From Halorarius halobius (GTDB lineage Archaea > Halobacteriota > Halobacteria > Halobacteriales > Haloarculaceae): a DNA stretch of 64,000 bases. The stretch spans positions 2,563,227-2,627,226 of the forward strand of contig NZ_CP101161.1 in assembly GCF_024298865.1 (NCBI RefSeq), read 5' to 3'. Below are positions 8,680-16,689 of this stretch, in pieces. The notes below the pieces were generated by a model that ran no database searches, was not told the origin of the DNA, and saw nothing but the letters and a program-made list of their open reading frames with translations. Position 1 is the stretch's first letter. Every line of letters begins with the position of its first letter. The position numbers and the translations under genes were made by a program.

Positions 8680-8949
8680 ATGAACACGCTCGCCAAGCGC
8701 ATCCACAACATCACGCCGGCGGACGTCCGTCTCACGCTGACGGACGGCGCCGAGGTGGTGCTGTCGATGCGCTCCGCGGAGTTCTTCCAGGAGGCGTTTC
8801 AGGCGGAAGGCGTCGACGACGAGGATACCGTCTATCGGCTCGTCTCGGACGGTGCCGACGACCCGCTGGTCGCGGGGAAGCAGACGGACGACGGCTGGAC
8901 GACGGCGGGTGAGGTCGTCGCCGTCGAACGCGCCGCCGACGAAGCGTAG
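8680..8949 (+). CDS. Conserved haloarchaeal small protein, function unknown
   Basis: 89 residues beginning MNTLAKRIHNITPADVRLTL. It reads as a compact beta-rich protein with alternating strands (VRLTLTDGAEVVLSM, TVYRLVSDG) and an acidic end. No catalytic motif, TM segment or cysteine is visible. The ATG follows an AT-richer stretch (GGTTTGGATAC). It is followed 31 bp later by another small gene on the same strand, so they may form a pair. Confidence 0.65.
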   Translation: MNTLAKRIHNITPADVRLTLTDGAEVVLSMRSAEFFQEAFQAEGVDDEDTVYRLVSDGADDPLVAGKQTDDGWTTAGEVVAVERAADEA

Positions 8950-8980
8950 CGGTTTCCTCGCTCCGGCTCCACCCCCCTGC

Positions 8981-9424
8981 ATGGCCGTCTCCCCTCATCT
9001 CGTCCGCGAGCGCGACGAACTCCGCCTGAACGCCTCGGTCGACGGCACCCGACGCGACCTCGTGTTGTCGGACCGCGCCGAGAGCCTGCTGGTCGACGAC
9101 CTCGAGTACGCGAAGGCGGACCTGGTGCCGTTCGTCACCGTGAAGGCGCTGGTGCTGGCGGGCGGCGCCTCCGTCCCCGAGGGGATGGACGCCCGCGACG
9201 CGGCGTGGGGGCTAGCGGGCGCGGACGGCGGCGCCGAGGCCTCGGACGAGGAACTGTACCGGGTCGCCGAGTATCTCCGGGCGGTCGACGTCGAGGACCG
9301 CGCCGTCGAGACGTTGCGGGAGCACGTCAGCCAGACCGGGCTCTCGCGGTTCATCACCGACGAGGAGATAGAGAGCAAGGCGACCCGCGTCGGGGGGCTC
9401 TCCGACATCGCGCGGGACCTGTAG
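8981..9424 (+). CDS. Conserved haloarchaeal hypothetical protein
   Basis: 147 residues, largely helical and acidic, with a distinctive mid-section (DARDAAWGLAGADGG) and the C-terminal segment FITDEEIESKATRVGGLSD. I do not recognise the family. There is no TM segment or metal motif. It lies between the small protein at 8680 and tRNA-Leu, and codon use is like its neighbours. Confidence 0.65.
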   Translation: MAVSPHLVRERDELRLNASVDGTRRDLVLSDRAESLLVDDLEYAKADLVPFVTVKALVLAGGASVPEGMDARDAAWGLAGADGGAEASDEELYRVAEYLRAVDVEDRAVETLREHVSQTGLSRFITDEEIESKATRVGGLSDIARDL

Positions 9425-9493
9425 CTCGCGAGCGGTGAGGATGATGCGGGGGAAGACCACTCCGAGAGTGACCTTCCGGCACTGCGCGAGCAG

Positions 9494-9577
9494 TGCGGGG
9501 GACGGGATTTGAACCCGTGGACCTCTACAGGAGCGGATCTTGAGTCCGCCGCCGTTTCCGGGCTTGGCTACCCCCGC
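9494..9577 (-). tRNA. tRNA-Leu, anticodon CAA
   Basis: Read on the minus strand: acceptor GCGGGGG (9571-9577) pairs with CCCCCGC (9495-9501), discriminator A from 9494. The anticodon arm is GCGGA-CTCAAGA-TCCGC, giving anticodon CAA. A long variable arm and the T-loop GGTTCAAATCC are present. No intron is seen and CCA is not encoded. Confidence 0.95.
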
Positions 9578-9676
9578 ACGCGATCGAGGCTCGGGCGTCC
9601 CCGAGGTAAAGCGTTGCGACACGCCTCAACCACGACGCGCCGCAAGCGTCAGGTGGACGGCCGTCCATCCTCGGAC

Positions 9677-10168
9677 ATGGACGAACACACGAGCGACCCG
9701 GACGTGCCGCCGCCGACGCGGGGGGACCCGGCCGGGTGGCTCGGTACCGACACCACCAGCGGGTGGGAGCACGCCACGCTCCGGAAGGCGACCGTCCACG
9801 GGGTCCGGCTGTTCAACGCCGGCAAGTACCACGAATCACACGACTGCTTCGAGGCGGAGTGGTACAACTACGGCCGCGGCACCACCGAGAGCAAGTTCCT
9901 CCACGGGATGGTGCAGGTGGCCGCAGGCGCGTACAAGCACTACGACTTCGAGGACGACGACGGGATGCGCTCGCTGTTCGAGACGGCGCTCCAGTATCTC
10001 CAGGGCGTGCCGAGCGACTTCTACGGCGTCGACCTGCTCGACGTGCGGACGGTGGTGACGAACGCGCTGTCCGACCCCGCGGTGCTGGACGGCTGGTGCA
10101 TCGAACTCGACGGCGGCCGCCCGACCGCCACCGCGGAGGACGAGGCGTACGCCGAGCGCCTGGAGTGA
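9677..10168 (+). CDS. DUF309 domain protein
   Basis: 163 residues. The core [20 protein letters not shown] followed by [20 protein letters not shown] is the DUF309 signature (H-x-x-F/L-E-x-x-W and a helical G-x-x-Q-x-A-A motif). The family is a small all-helical fold of unknown function; the conserved His/Glu residues suggest a metal or ligand site. I chose the ATG at 9677, because the upstream in-frame extension runs into the tRNA gene. The first ~30 residues are a charged, probably disordered leader. Confidence 0.8.
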   Translation: MDEHTSDPDVPPPTRGDPAGWLGTDTTSGWEHATLRKATVHGVRLFNAGKYHESHDCFEAEWYNYGRGTTESKFLHGMVQVAAGAYKHYDFEDDDGMRSLFETALQYLQGVPSDFYGVDLLDVRTVVTNALSDPAVLDGWCIELDGGRPTATAEDEAYAERLE

Positions 10169-10186
10169 TTACCAGGAGCCGGGCAG

Positions 10187-10194
10187 TTCTTAAC
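10187..10194 (+). promoter_or_regulatory. TATA box of MBL-fold gene
   Basis: TTCTTAAC centred 27 nt before the ATG at 10218. Confidence 0.4.
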
Positions 10195-10217
10195 CGCGGC
10201 GCTCCTACACGTAGCCA

Positions 10218-10931
10218 ATGGCACGTCGGTTAGAGGATGGGCTCTGGCAGTTCGACCTCGGGGTGTTCGCGCCGCTTGCCGCCAACGTGTTCCTGCTCGA
10301 CGAGAGCGAACGCGACGACACCGACGACGACACGGTGACGCTCGTGGACACCGGCCTGCCGGTCAACTACCCGACCGTCCGCTCGGAGTTGACCGACGCC
10401 GGCTACGAGGTAGCTGACATCGACCGCGTCCTGCTCACGCACTACGACCTCGACCACGTCGGGGGGCTCGCGCGACTGAACGGTCTCGACGCCGAGGTGT
10501 ATCTCGGTGCGGCCGACGTGGCGCTCGTGCGTCGCGACTGGGACCCGCAGTGGGCCCACCACAAGGGGCTGTTCCACCGGGTCGCCCGCCGCTTCTACCC
10601 GCTGGAGGGGTACGACCTCACTCCGGTCGAGGACGGCGACCGCATCGGCGGGTTCACCGCGTTCCACACGCCCGGCCACAACCCCGGCCACACCGTCTAC
10701 GTCCACGAGGACATCGGCACGGCGTTCCTCGGGGACCTCGTCTGGCGCGAGGGCGAAGGGCTCACCATCCCCTTCTGGCTCGACTCCTACGACATGCGGG
10801 AGATACGCCGGAGCGTCCGCGGGTTCGCGGACCGGACGCCGGCGTTCGAGCGCGCGCTACTGGCGCACGGCGACCCCATCCACGACGGCGGCGACGACGA
10901 CCTCCGGTCGCTGGCCGACAGCCTCGCGTAA
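10218..10931 (+). CDS. MBL-fold metallo-hydrolase
   Basis: 237 residues with the metallo-beta-lactamase signature LLTHYDLDHVGG (His75, Asp77, Asp79, His80). The usual second His of HxHxDH is replaced by Asp77, a variant found in several haloarchaeal MBL hydrolases. The second metal-site region is HTPGHNPGHTVYV and a later conserved His is in LLAHGDPI. This is probably a glyoxalase II/thiolesterase-like or other ester hydrolase; the substrate is unknown. It is followed 56 bp downstream by the oxidoreductase gene. Confidence 0.85.
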   Translation: MARRLEDGLWQFDLGVFAPLAANVFLLDESERDDTDDDTVTLVDTGLPVNYPTVRSELTDAGYEVADIDRVLLTHYDLDHVGGLARLNGLDAEVYLGAADVALVRRDWDPQWAHHKGLFHRVARRFYPLEGYDLTPVEDGDRIGGFTAFHTPGHNPGHTVYVHEDIGTAFLGDLVWREGEGLTIPFWLDSYDMREIRRSVRGFADRTPAFERALLAHGDPIHDGGDDDLRSLADSLA

Positions 10932-10987
10932 CCCCGGCGGCTCGCCGGTAGCTCCCGACTTTTGACGCCGGCGCACGTAGCCCGCGT

Positions 10988-12007
10988 ATGGATATCGGTA
11001 TCGTTGGTGCCGGCGCGAGCGGCGCCGCGGCGGCCCACGCGCTCGCCGACCACGACGTGACCGTCTTCGAGAAGTCGCGGGGCGTCTGTGGCCGGGCGGC
11101 CACCCGGCGGCGCGACGACTGCACGTACGACTACGGCGCGAACTACGTGAAGTCCGCGGACCCGGTCGTCAACGACCTGCTGACGGGGACGCTCGACAGC
11201 GAGGGGCTCGTCGACGTGGCCGCCCCGATTTACACGTTCGATGCCGACGGCCGGGTCTCGGAGGGACGGGACGCCGACGACCACAAGTGGACCTACACCG
11301 AGGGGCTGACGCAGATAGCCAAGCGGCTGTTCGCTCGTGCCGGCACCGACGTGCGCCGCGAGACGCGCGTCGGCTCGCTGTCGCGGGCGGGCGACGGCTG
11401 GCGAATCCACCGCGAGGACGACACCGACCTCGGGCGGTTCGACGCCGTCCTCCTGACGCCGCCGGCGCCACAGACAGCCGACCTCCTGGGGCGAAGCGAG
11501 GGTGCCGACGACGCCCGGACCGCGCTCGCGGACGCGGCCGCCGCGGTCCCGTATCGCACCGTCTACGCCTGTCTGCTCCACTACCCGTTCGAACTCGACC
11601 GCCCGTGGTACGGGCTGGTGAACACCGACCGCGAGCACGACTGCGGGTGGCTCTCCCGCGAGGAACTGAAGCCGGGCCACGTCCCCGACGGCGAGAGCCT
11701 GCTGGTCGCACAGATGGGGCCCGACTGGTCCGAACGGCGGTACGACGACGACCCCGACGCAGTCTGTGGTGACGCCGCCGCCGTCGTCGCCGAGTTGCTG
11801 GACGACGACCGCCTCGCCGACCCGGACTGGACGGACCACCAGGGCTGGAAGTACGCGCTCCCCGAGGCCGGTCTGGACGGCGACACTCGGCCGGGCGCCG
11901 AGGCGCACGACCTGTACGTCGCGGGCGACTGGGTGGCGGGCGAGGGGCGCGTCCACGCCGCGCTCCGCTCCGGCCTGGAGGCCGCCGACCGGGTTCAGAG
12001 CACGTAG
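10988..12007 (+). CDS. FAD-dependent amine oxidase-like (renalase-type) oxidoreductase
   Basis: 339 residues. The N-terminus MDIGIVGAGASGAAAAHAL is a Rossmann FAD-binding GxGxxG motif, followed by the EKSRGVCGRAATRR motif typical of renalase-like NAD(P)/FAD-binding proteins, and near the C-terminus a second FAD contact, LYVAGDWVAGEGRVHAAL. Substrates of prokaryotic members are mostly unknown; some oxidise off-target dihydropyridine isomers. A TATA-like ACTTTTGAC lies about 27 nt before the start. It is convergent with the next MBL gene and overlaps it by 13 bp at the 3' ends. Confidence 0.85.
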   Translation: MDIGIVGAGASGAAAAHALADHDVTVFEKSRGVCGRAATRRRDDCTYDYGANYVKSADPVVNDLLTGTLDSEGLVDVAAPIYTFDADGRVSEGRDADDHKWTYTEGLTQIAKRLFARAGTDVRRETRVGSLSRAGDGWRIHREDDTDLGRFDAVLLTPPAPQTADLLGRSEGADDARTALADAAAAVPYRTVYACLLHYPFELDRPWYGLVNTDREHDCGWLSREELKPGHVPDGESLLVAQMGPDWSERRYDDDPDAVCGDAAAVVAELLDDDRLADPDWTDHQGWKYALPEAGLDGDTRPGAEAHDLYVAGDWVAGEGRVHAALRSGLEAADRVQST

Positions 12008-12663
12008 CGCGTCAGTTTCTCGTCGGCCCGATCCAGCACGGAAGAGCCGTGGTACACGAGGCCGGCGTCGAACTCGAACTCGAGCAGTCGCTCCAGCGAC
12101 TCCTCGGCCCGGTTCAGGTCGTCCGTGTACTTCCCGGGCGGGAGGTGGAAGTGGCCCGCCGGAAGGCCGCGCTGGTCGGCGCCCGACAGCGCGTCAGCGA
12201 GCACCGCGACGCCGCGCCGCTCGCGGGTCGCTCCGCTCCCCGCTCGCGTCTCCTCGTCGCTCGCGTCGCTCACGACGCGCTCCTCGTCGACTAGCGCGTG
12301 CTGGTGGCCGCGGTGGCCGGGCACGTGGACGGCCTCGAACGTGCCGACCGTGTCGCCGTCGCCGTAGTAGTGGTCGACGTCGCCGGCCACGTCGGGGTCC
12401 GCACCGACGGGGAGGTACACGTCCGGATCGTACGCGTCGATGACGGCGTCGAGCCCGCCGACGTGGTCGCGGTCGGCGTGGGTGATAGCGACCCGCTCGA
12501 CGTCGACGCCGGTCGCCTCGATGCCGTCCAGCAGGGCGTCGGTCGAGTCCGGCAGGCCGGTGTCGATGAGGGTGCCGTCGTCGAAACAGAACGCGCGGAT
12601 GCGTCCGACCTCGGTCTCCGCGCAGGTGATGTCGTACACGCCGCCGAGCAGTTCTCTGGGCAT
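11995..12663 (-). CDS. MBL-fold hydrolase with an in-frame repeat insertion
   Basis: 222 residues with the motif ITHADRDHVGG and second-site HVPGHRGHQHAL, another HxDxDH-type MBL enzyme related to the one at 10218. Between HALVDEE and GVAVLADALSG sits a low-complexity stretch rich in Arg/Ser/Glu (SDASDEETRAGSGATRERR) that is out of character with the fold and is encoded by a GAGCGA/GCGAGCG repeat block (see repeat). The ATG at 12663 is the first start before the conserved N-terminus MPRELLGGVYD. Substrate unknown. Confidence 0.8.
   Translation of the reverse strand: MPRELLGGVYDITCAETEVGRIRAFCFDDGTLIDTGLPDSTDALLDGIEATGVDVERVAITHADRDHVGGLDAVIDAYDPDVYLPVGADPDVAGDVDHYYGDGDTVGTFEAVHVPGHRGHQHALVDEERVVSDASDEETRAGSGATRERRGVAVLADALSGADQRGLPAGHFHLPPGKYTDDLNRAEESLERLLEFEFDAGLVYHGSSVLDRADEKLTRYVL
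12218..12280 (-). repeat. GCGAGCG-rich repeat block inserted in a coding region
   Basis: On the minus strand the block contains repeated GAGCGACGCGAGCG / GACGCGAGCGGGGAGCGG / GACCCGCGAGCGG units with internal complementarity. It keeps the reading frame of the MBL gene and adds about 20 residues. Similar GAGCGA...GCGAG units are seen in the hairpin at 29022-29056. Confidence 0.5.
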
Positions 12664-12744
12664 GGCTCCGAGTTCGACCGCGGGGTACCTGAACCTACGG
12701 GCGCGTGACGACACCCACTTGAGTGCCGGCCGAGAACGCCGGGT

Positions 12745-14847
12745 ATGGACCAGAAGCGGGCGATGACGAGCGTCGACCTCGCGGCGCTGGTCACCGAGTT
12801 GCGCGGGTACGAGGGGGCGAAGGTCGACAAGGCGTACCTGTACGACGACGACCTCGTCCGCCTCAAACTGCGGGACTTCGACGCCGGCCGGGTCGAACTC
12901 ATCCTGGAGACGGGCGACCCGAAGCGGGCCCACGTCGCCGCACCCGAGCACGTCCCCGACGCGCCCGGCCGCCCGCCGGATTTCGCCAAGATGCTCCGCA
13001 ACCGGCTGTCGGGCGCGGACCTCGCGGGCGTCCGGCAGTACGAGTTCGACCGCATCCTCGTGTTCGAGTTCGAGCGCGACGACGCCGACACCCTGCTCGT
13101 TGTCGAGTTGTTCGGCGACGGCAACGTGGCGGTGATGAACCGCGACCGCGAGGTCATCGACTGTCTCGACACTGTCCGGCTGAAGTCGCGGACGGTCGCG
13201 CCCGGCTCCGTCTACGAGTTCCCCGCCTCGCGGTTCAACCCGATGACCGCCGACCGCGAGACGTTCGGCGCGCGGATGGACGACTCCGATACGGACGTCG
13301 TGCGGACCATCGCCACACAGCTCAACCTCGGTGGGCTGTGGGCCGAGGAGCTCTGCTCGCGGGCCGGCGTCGAGAAGACGCTCGACATCGCCGAGGCGAC
13401 CGACGACGACTACGACGAACTGTTCGGGGCGCTGGAGCGCTTGCGCGACACCGTCCGCGAGGGGCGGTTCGACCCCCGCGTCTACTGGGAGACCGACGAG
13501 GGCGAACGCACCCAACCCGTGGACGCAACGCCCGTCCCGCTCGAGGAGTACGAGGGCGTCGACTGCGAGGCGTACGACCGGTTCGTCGACGCGCTCGACG
13601 ACTACTTCTACGAGTTGGACCGCGAGGAGCCGACGCCCGGGACCGACCGCCCGGACTTCGAGGAGGAGATAGCGAAGTACGAGCGCATCATCGACCAGCA
13701 GGAGGGCGCCATCGAGGGGTTCGAGCAGGAGGCCGAGCAGTACCGCGAGCGCGCGGAGGCGGTGTACGCCCACTACGACCTCGTCGACGAAGTGCTGTCG
13801 ACGGTGCGGGAGGCCCGCGAGGCCGACTACGACTGGGAAGCCGTCGAAGGGCGGTTCCACGAGGCCGCCGAGGCAGGCAACGAGCGCGCCGAGCACGTCC
13901 GCGACGTGAACCCCGCCGAGGGCACCGTCACCGTCGAACTCGACGGGATGGACGTCGAGTTGGACCCCCAGGACGGCGTCGAGAAGAACGCCGACCGCCT
14001 CTACCAGGAGGCAAAGCGCGTCGAGGAGAAGAAGGAGGGCGCGCTCGCGGCCATCGAGGACACCCGCGAGGACCTCGAAGACGCCAAGCGCCGCCGCGAC
14101 GAGTGGGAGGCCGACGACGGCGACGACGCGGACGAGGAGGCCGACGAGAGCGAGGACGTCGACTGGCTCTCGCGGTCGAACATCCCGGTGCGGTACGACG
14201 AGCAGTGGTACGAGCGGTTCCGCTGGTTCCACACCAGCGACGGCTTCCTCGTCATCGGCGGCCGGAACGCCGACCAGAACGAGGCCCTCGTCAAGAAGTA
14301 CATGGACGGCGGCGACCGGTTCTTCCACTCACAGGCCCACGGCGGCCCCGTGACGATACTGAAGGCCACCGGCCCCTCCGAGCCGTCGAAGGAGGTCGAC
14401 TTCCCCGAGTCGACGCTCGAGGAGGCCGCCCGGTTCGCGGTCACCTACTCGTCGGTCTGGAAGGAGGGGAAGTTCGCCGGCGACGTTTACATGGTCGACC
14501 CGGACCAGGTGTCGAAGACGCCCGAATCCGGCGAGTACCTCGAGAAGGGCGGGTTCACCATCCGCGGAGACCGGACCTACTTCCGGGACACGCCGGTCGA
14601 CTGCGCCGTCGGCGTCCAGTGTGAACCGGAGACGCGGGTGCTCGGCGGCCCGAAACGGGCCATCGAAGGGCAGGTGGAGACGTCAGTCGAGATAGAGCCG
14701 GGCCAGTACGCCCAGAACGACATCGCCAAGATGCTGTACCGCGAACTGAAGGAGCGGTTCGCGGACCAGTCGTTCCTGCGGAAGGTCGCCTCCCCGGACC
14801 TGATACAGGAGTTCTGCCCGCCCGGCGGCTCCCGAATCGTCGACTGA
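12745..14847 (+). CDS. rqcH: RqcH (NEMF/Rqc2 homologue), ribosome-associated quality control
   Basis: 700 residues with the full NFACT layout: NFACT-N (about 1-220, including NRLSGADLAGVRQYEFDRI with the conserved Asp-Arg pair needed for tRNA-dependent tailing), a helix-hairpin-helix region, long coiled coils (about 310-460) and the C-terminal NFACT-R domain (WFHTSDGFLVIGGRNADQNE, RFFHSQAHGGP). RqcH binds obstructed large ribosomal subunits and adds C-terminal tails to stalled chains, which are then degraded, in archaea probably by the proteasome encoded at 32.6-34.0 kb. An acidic linker (residues ~455-470) precedes NFACT-R. A TATA-like CACTTGAG lies about 30 nt upstream. Confidence 0.93.
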   Translation: MDQKRAMTSVDLAALVTELRGYEGAKVDKAYLYDDDLVRLKLRDFDAGRVELILETGDPKRAHVAAPEHVPDAPGRPPDFAKMLRNRLSGADLAGVRQYEFDRILVFEFERDDADTLLVVELFGDGNVAVMNRDREVIDCLDTVRLKSRTVAPGSVYEFPASRFNPMTADRETFGARMDDSDTDVVRTIATQLNLGGLWAEELCSRAGVEKTLDIAEATDDDYDELFGALERLRDTVREGRFDPRVYWETDEGERTQPVDATPVPLEEYEGVDCEAYDRFVDALDDYFYELDREEPTPGTDRPDFEEEIAKYERIIDQQEGAIEGFEQEAEQYRERAEAVYAHYDLVDEVLSTVREAREADYDWEAVEGRFHEAAEAGNERAEHVRDVNPAEGTVTVELDGMDVELDPQDGVEKNADRLYQEAKRVEEKKEGALAAIEDTREDLEDAKRRRDEWEADDGDDADEEADESEDVDWLSRSNIPVRYDEQWYERFRWFHTSDGFLVIGGRNADQNEALVKKYMDGGDRFFHSQAHGGPVTILKATGPSEPSKEVDFPESTLEEAARFAVTYSSVWKEGKFAGDVYMVDPDQVSKTPESGEYLEKGGFTIRGDRTYFRDTPVDCAVGVQCEPETRVLGGPKRAIEGQVETSVEIEPGQYAQNDIAKMLYRELKERFADQSFLRKVASPDLIQEFCPPGGSRIVD

Positions 14848-14861
14848 CTGTCTGAGAAACG

Positions 14862-14868
14862 TTTATAT
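14862..14868 (+). promoter_or_regulatory. TATA box upstream of first DUF4013 gene
   Basis: TTTATAT, a near-ideal archaeal TATA box, but 68 nt from the ATG at 14933. This implies a leader of roughly 40 nt instead of a leaderless transcript. Confidence 0.55.
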
Positions 14869-14898
14869 CTTCGCTCAGCGTGTTAGATGTAGTCGATT

Positions 14899-14927
14899 CT
14901 CCGTGAGGCCACGGAGTCGGCGGTGAT
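14899..14927 (+). promoter_or_regulatory. Leader hairpin and Shine-Dalgarno site of first DUF4013 gene
   Basis: CTCCGT (14899-14904) and ACGGAG (14911-14916) form a perfect 6-bp stem with a 6-nt loop. It is followed by GGTGAT (14922-14927), a full match to the anti-SD core, five bases before the ATG. Confidence 0.5.
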
Positions 14928-14932
14928 TCGTC

Positions 14933-15631
14933 ATGCTCGAAGACGCCATCAACTACCCCAGAGAGAGCGACGACGCGGTCCGAAACGTCGTCGTGGGCTC
15001 GCTGTTGAGCCTGTTCAGCGTCCTGATACTGCCGGCGTTCCTGCTGTTGGGCTACTTCCTTCGGGTCATCCGAGCCTCGATGGACGGCGAGCCCGTCCCC
15101 GGATTCGACGAGTGGGGGGAGCTGTTCGTCGAGGGGCTGAAGGCGTTCGTCGTGAGCCTTGTCGTGTTCCTCGTTCCGATGGTCCTGTTCGGCGTGAGCG
15201 TCGGTTCCGCGCTCGCCGCGGCGCTGGCCGGCGACGTCGACGCCGTCCGGGCTACCGTGTTCGCGGGCGCGGTGCTCGGGGTGCTCGCCGCGTCGCTTCT
15301 GAGCCTCGTGGCGCTGTATCTGTTGCCCGCGATGCTGGCGCTTCTGGCCCGCTCCGGTCGAGTGGGCGCCGCGTTCGCGTGGCGCGACCTGCGGGGAATC
15401 CTGTTCCACGGCTCGTACGCCGCCGCGTGGGCGCTGGCGCTCGGGGTCCTGCTCGTCGTCGGCGTCGCCACCGGCCTCGTGGCGGCCGTGCCGCTCGTCG
15501 GCTGGCTGTTGGCGGTGCCGGTGAACTTCTACGGCCTCGTCGTCGCCTACTCGCTGTACGGTCGGGGCGTGGCCGCGGCCTCGGACGCCGACTCCGGTCC
15601 GGAGTCGCCCGAAGGTCGACCCGCGGTCTGA
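14933..15631 (+). CDS. DUF4013 membrane protein, paralogue 1
   Basis: 232 residues with about six hydrophobic segments. It starts MLEDAINYPRESDDAVRN, then a TM pair, the YFLRVIRASMDGE segment and the FDEWGELFVEGLKA motif that defines DUF4013. The family is archaeal/bacterial, integral to the membrane and of unknown function. Sequence is clearly paralogous to the genes at 15732 and 16690 (shared start, LRV segment and FDEWG motif in copies 1 and 3). The leader has an SD and hairpin. It lies 86 bp downstream of rqcH but with its own TATA box. Confidence 0.85.
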   Translation: MLEDAINYPRESDDAVRNVVVGSLLSLFSVLILPAFLLLGYFLRVIRASMDGEPVPGFDEWGELFVEGLKAFVVSLVVFLVPMVLFGVSVGSALAAALAGDVDAVRATVFAGAVLGVLAASLLSLVALYLLPAMLALLARSGRVGAAFAWRDLRGILFHGSYAAAWALALGVLLVVGVATGLVAAVPLVGWLLAVPVNFYGLVVAYSLYGRGVAAASDADSGPESPEGRPAV

Positions 15632-15698
15632 CTGGCCGATCACTGGGCGGTCGACCACTGGGCCGACCATCTCGGGGACGGCGACACCGACCGCGGGC

Positions 15699-15706
15699 GT
15701 TTTAAC
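15699..15706 (+). promoter_or_regulatory. TATA box of second DUF4013 gene
   Basis: GTTTTAAC centred about 29 nt before the ATG at 15732; leaderless-type spacing. Confidence 0.5.
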
Positions 15707-15731
15707 ACCCCTGTCGCCCTAGAGGCGGTAG

Positions 15732-16643
15732 ATGCTCACGGAGGCCCTCGACTACCCCACCAGCGGGGACCACGGTTCGACCGCGCTCCTCGCCGGGTCG
15801 GGGCTTCTCCTGCTGGGGGTCCTCGTGGCCGGCGCCGGAACGTTCGCGCCGCCGGCAGTCGCCACTGCGGCGCTCGTGGCGGGGTTCCTCGTGCAGTTGC
15901 CGGTGCGAGGTTACTACGTCCGGGTGTTGCGCGCGACGGCCGCGGAGAGCGAGCCGACGGCCCCCTCGTTCGGCGCGCCCGCCCGACTCCTCCGTGATGG
16001 CGTCGTCGCCGTCGTCGTCGGCGTGGCGTACCTGCTACCCGCGGGTCTGCTGTTCGCGGTCGCGGCCGGCGGCAACCTCGTCGCGGCCGTCCGTGACCCG
16101 ACGGCCATCGACCCGGCGACGGTGGCCGCCGCCGAGACGGTGGGCGGACTCGCCGCCCTGTTCGGCCTGTTCGCCCTGCTCGCGGCCGCGTATCTCGTTC
16201 CCGCCGCCGTCACGATGTACGCCCACGAGGGGCGCGTCGGGGCCGCGTTCGGCCTCCGGCGCATCGTCGACGCGGTGCTGTCGGAGGATTACGCGGTCGG
16301 CTGGCTCCTGACGACCCTGTTGCAGTTCCTGTTCCTGCCGGTCGCGGTCCTGTTTTACTCGCTTCTCATCGGGTTCGTGTTCCAGTTCCTGCTCGGCGTC
16401 GCCGTCCGCTACGTCTGGGGGTCGGCCGTCGGGTCGGCGCTGTCGCTACGCCAACGCACGGTCGACACCGAGGGCATCACCCCCGACAGCGGCCCCGGAC
16501 GGACGAGCGGCGACCGGCGGCGTGCCACCGGCGACGGCCGCGGGCCGACACTCGGTGACGACGGTGGCGTCGGTCGGGACCGGGTGGGTCCCCGAACCGA
16601 GGGGGCGACGAGGGACCCGATGGCGGACGAATCAGAGCGCTGA
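15732..16643 (+). CDS. DUF4013-like membrane protein, paralogue 2 (diverged)
   Basis: 303 residues. The opening MLTEALDYPTSGDHG aligns with the other two DUF4013 copies, and the YYVRVLRATAAESEPTAPSF segment corresponds to their LRV...FDEWG region, but the FDEWG motif is lost (FGAPARLL instead). There are about six TM segments, then a ~70-residue hydrophilic Arg/Gly/Asp-rich C-terminal tail not present in the other copies. It has its own TATA box. This is the most diverged member of the triplet; function unknown. Confidence 0.75.
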   Translation: MLTEALDYPTSGDHGSTALLAGSGLLLLGVLVAGAGTFAPPAVATAALVAGFLVQLPVRGYYVRVLRATAAESEPTAPSFGAPARLLRDGVVAVVVGVAYLLPAGLLFAVAAGGNLVAAVRDPTAIDPATVAAAETVGGLAALFGLFALLAAAYLVPAAVTMYAHEGRVGAAFGLRRIVDAVLSEDYAVGWLLTTLLQFLFLPVAVLFYSLLIGFVFQFLLGVAVRYVWGSAVGSALSLRQRTVDTEGITPDSGPGRTSGDRRRATGDGRGPTLGDDGGVGRDRVGPRTEGATRDPMADESER

Positions 16644-16658
16644 TGTCTCGGCGGAAGA

Positions 16659-16667
16659 TTATTATAA
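16659..16667 (+). promoter_or_regulatory. TATA box of third DUF4013 gene
   Basis: TTATTATAA centred 27 nt before the ATG at 16690, in a short AT-rich island. Confidence 0.55.
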
Positions 16668-16689
16668 CGAGAGTGACACGAATTCGAGC

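Noticed and set aside
9494..9577. tRNA-Leu as attachment site of an integrated element
   Set aside because: No integrase, no duplicated tRNA 3' end and ordinary genes on both sides.
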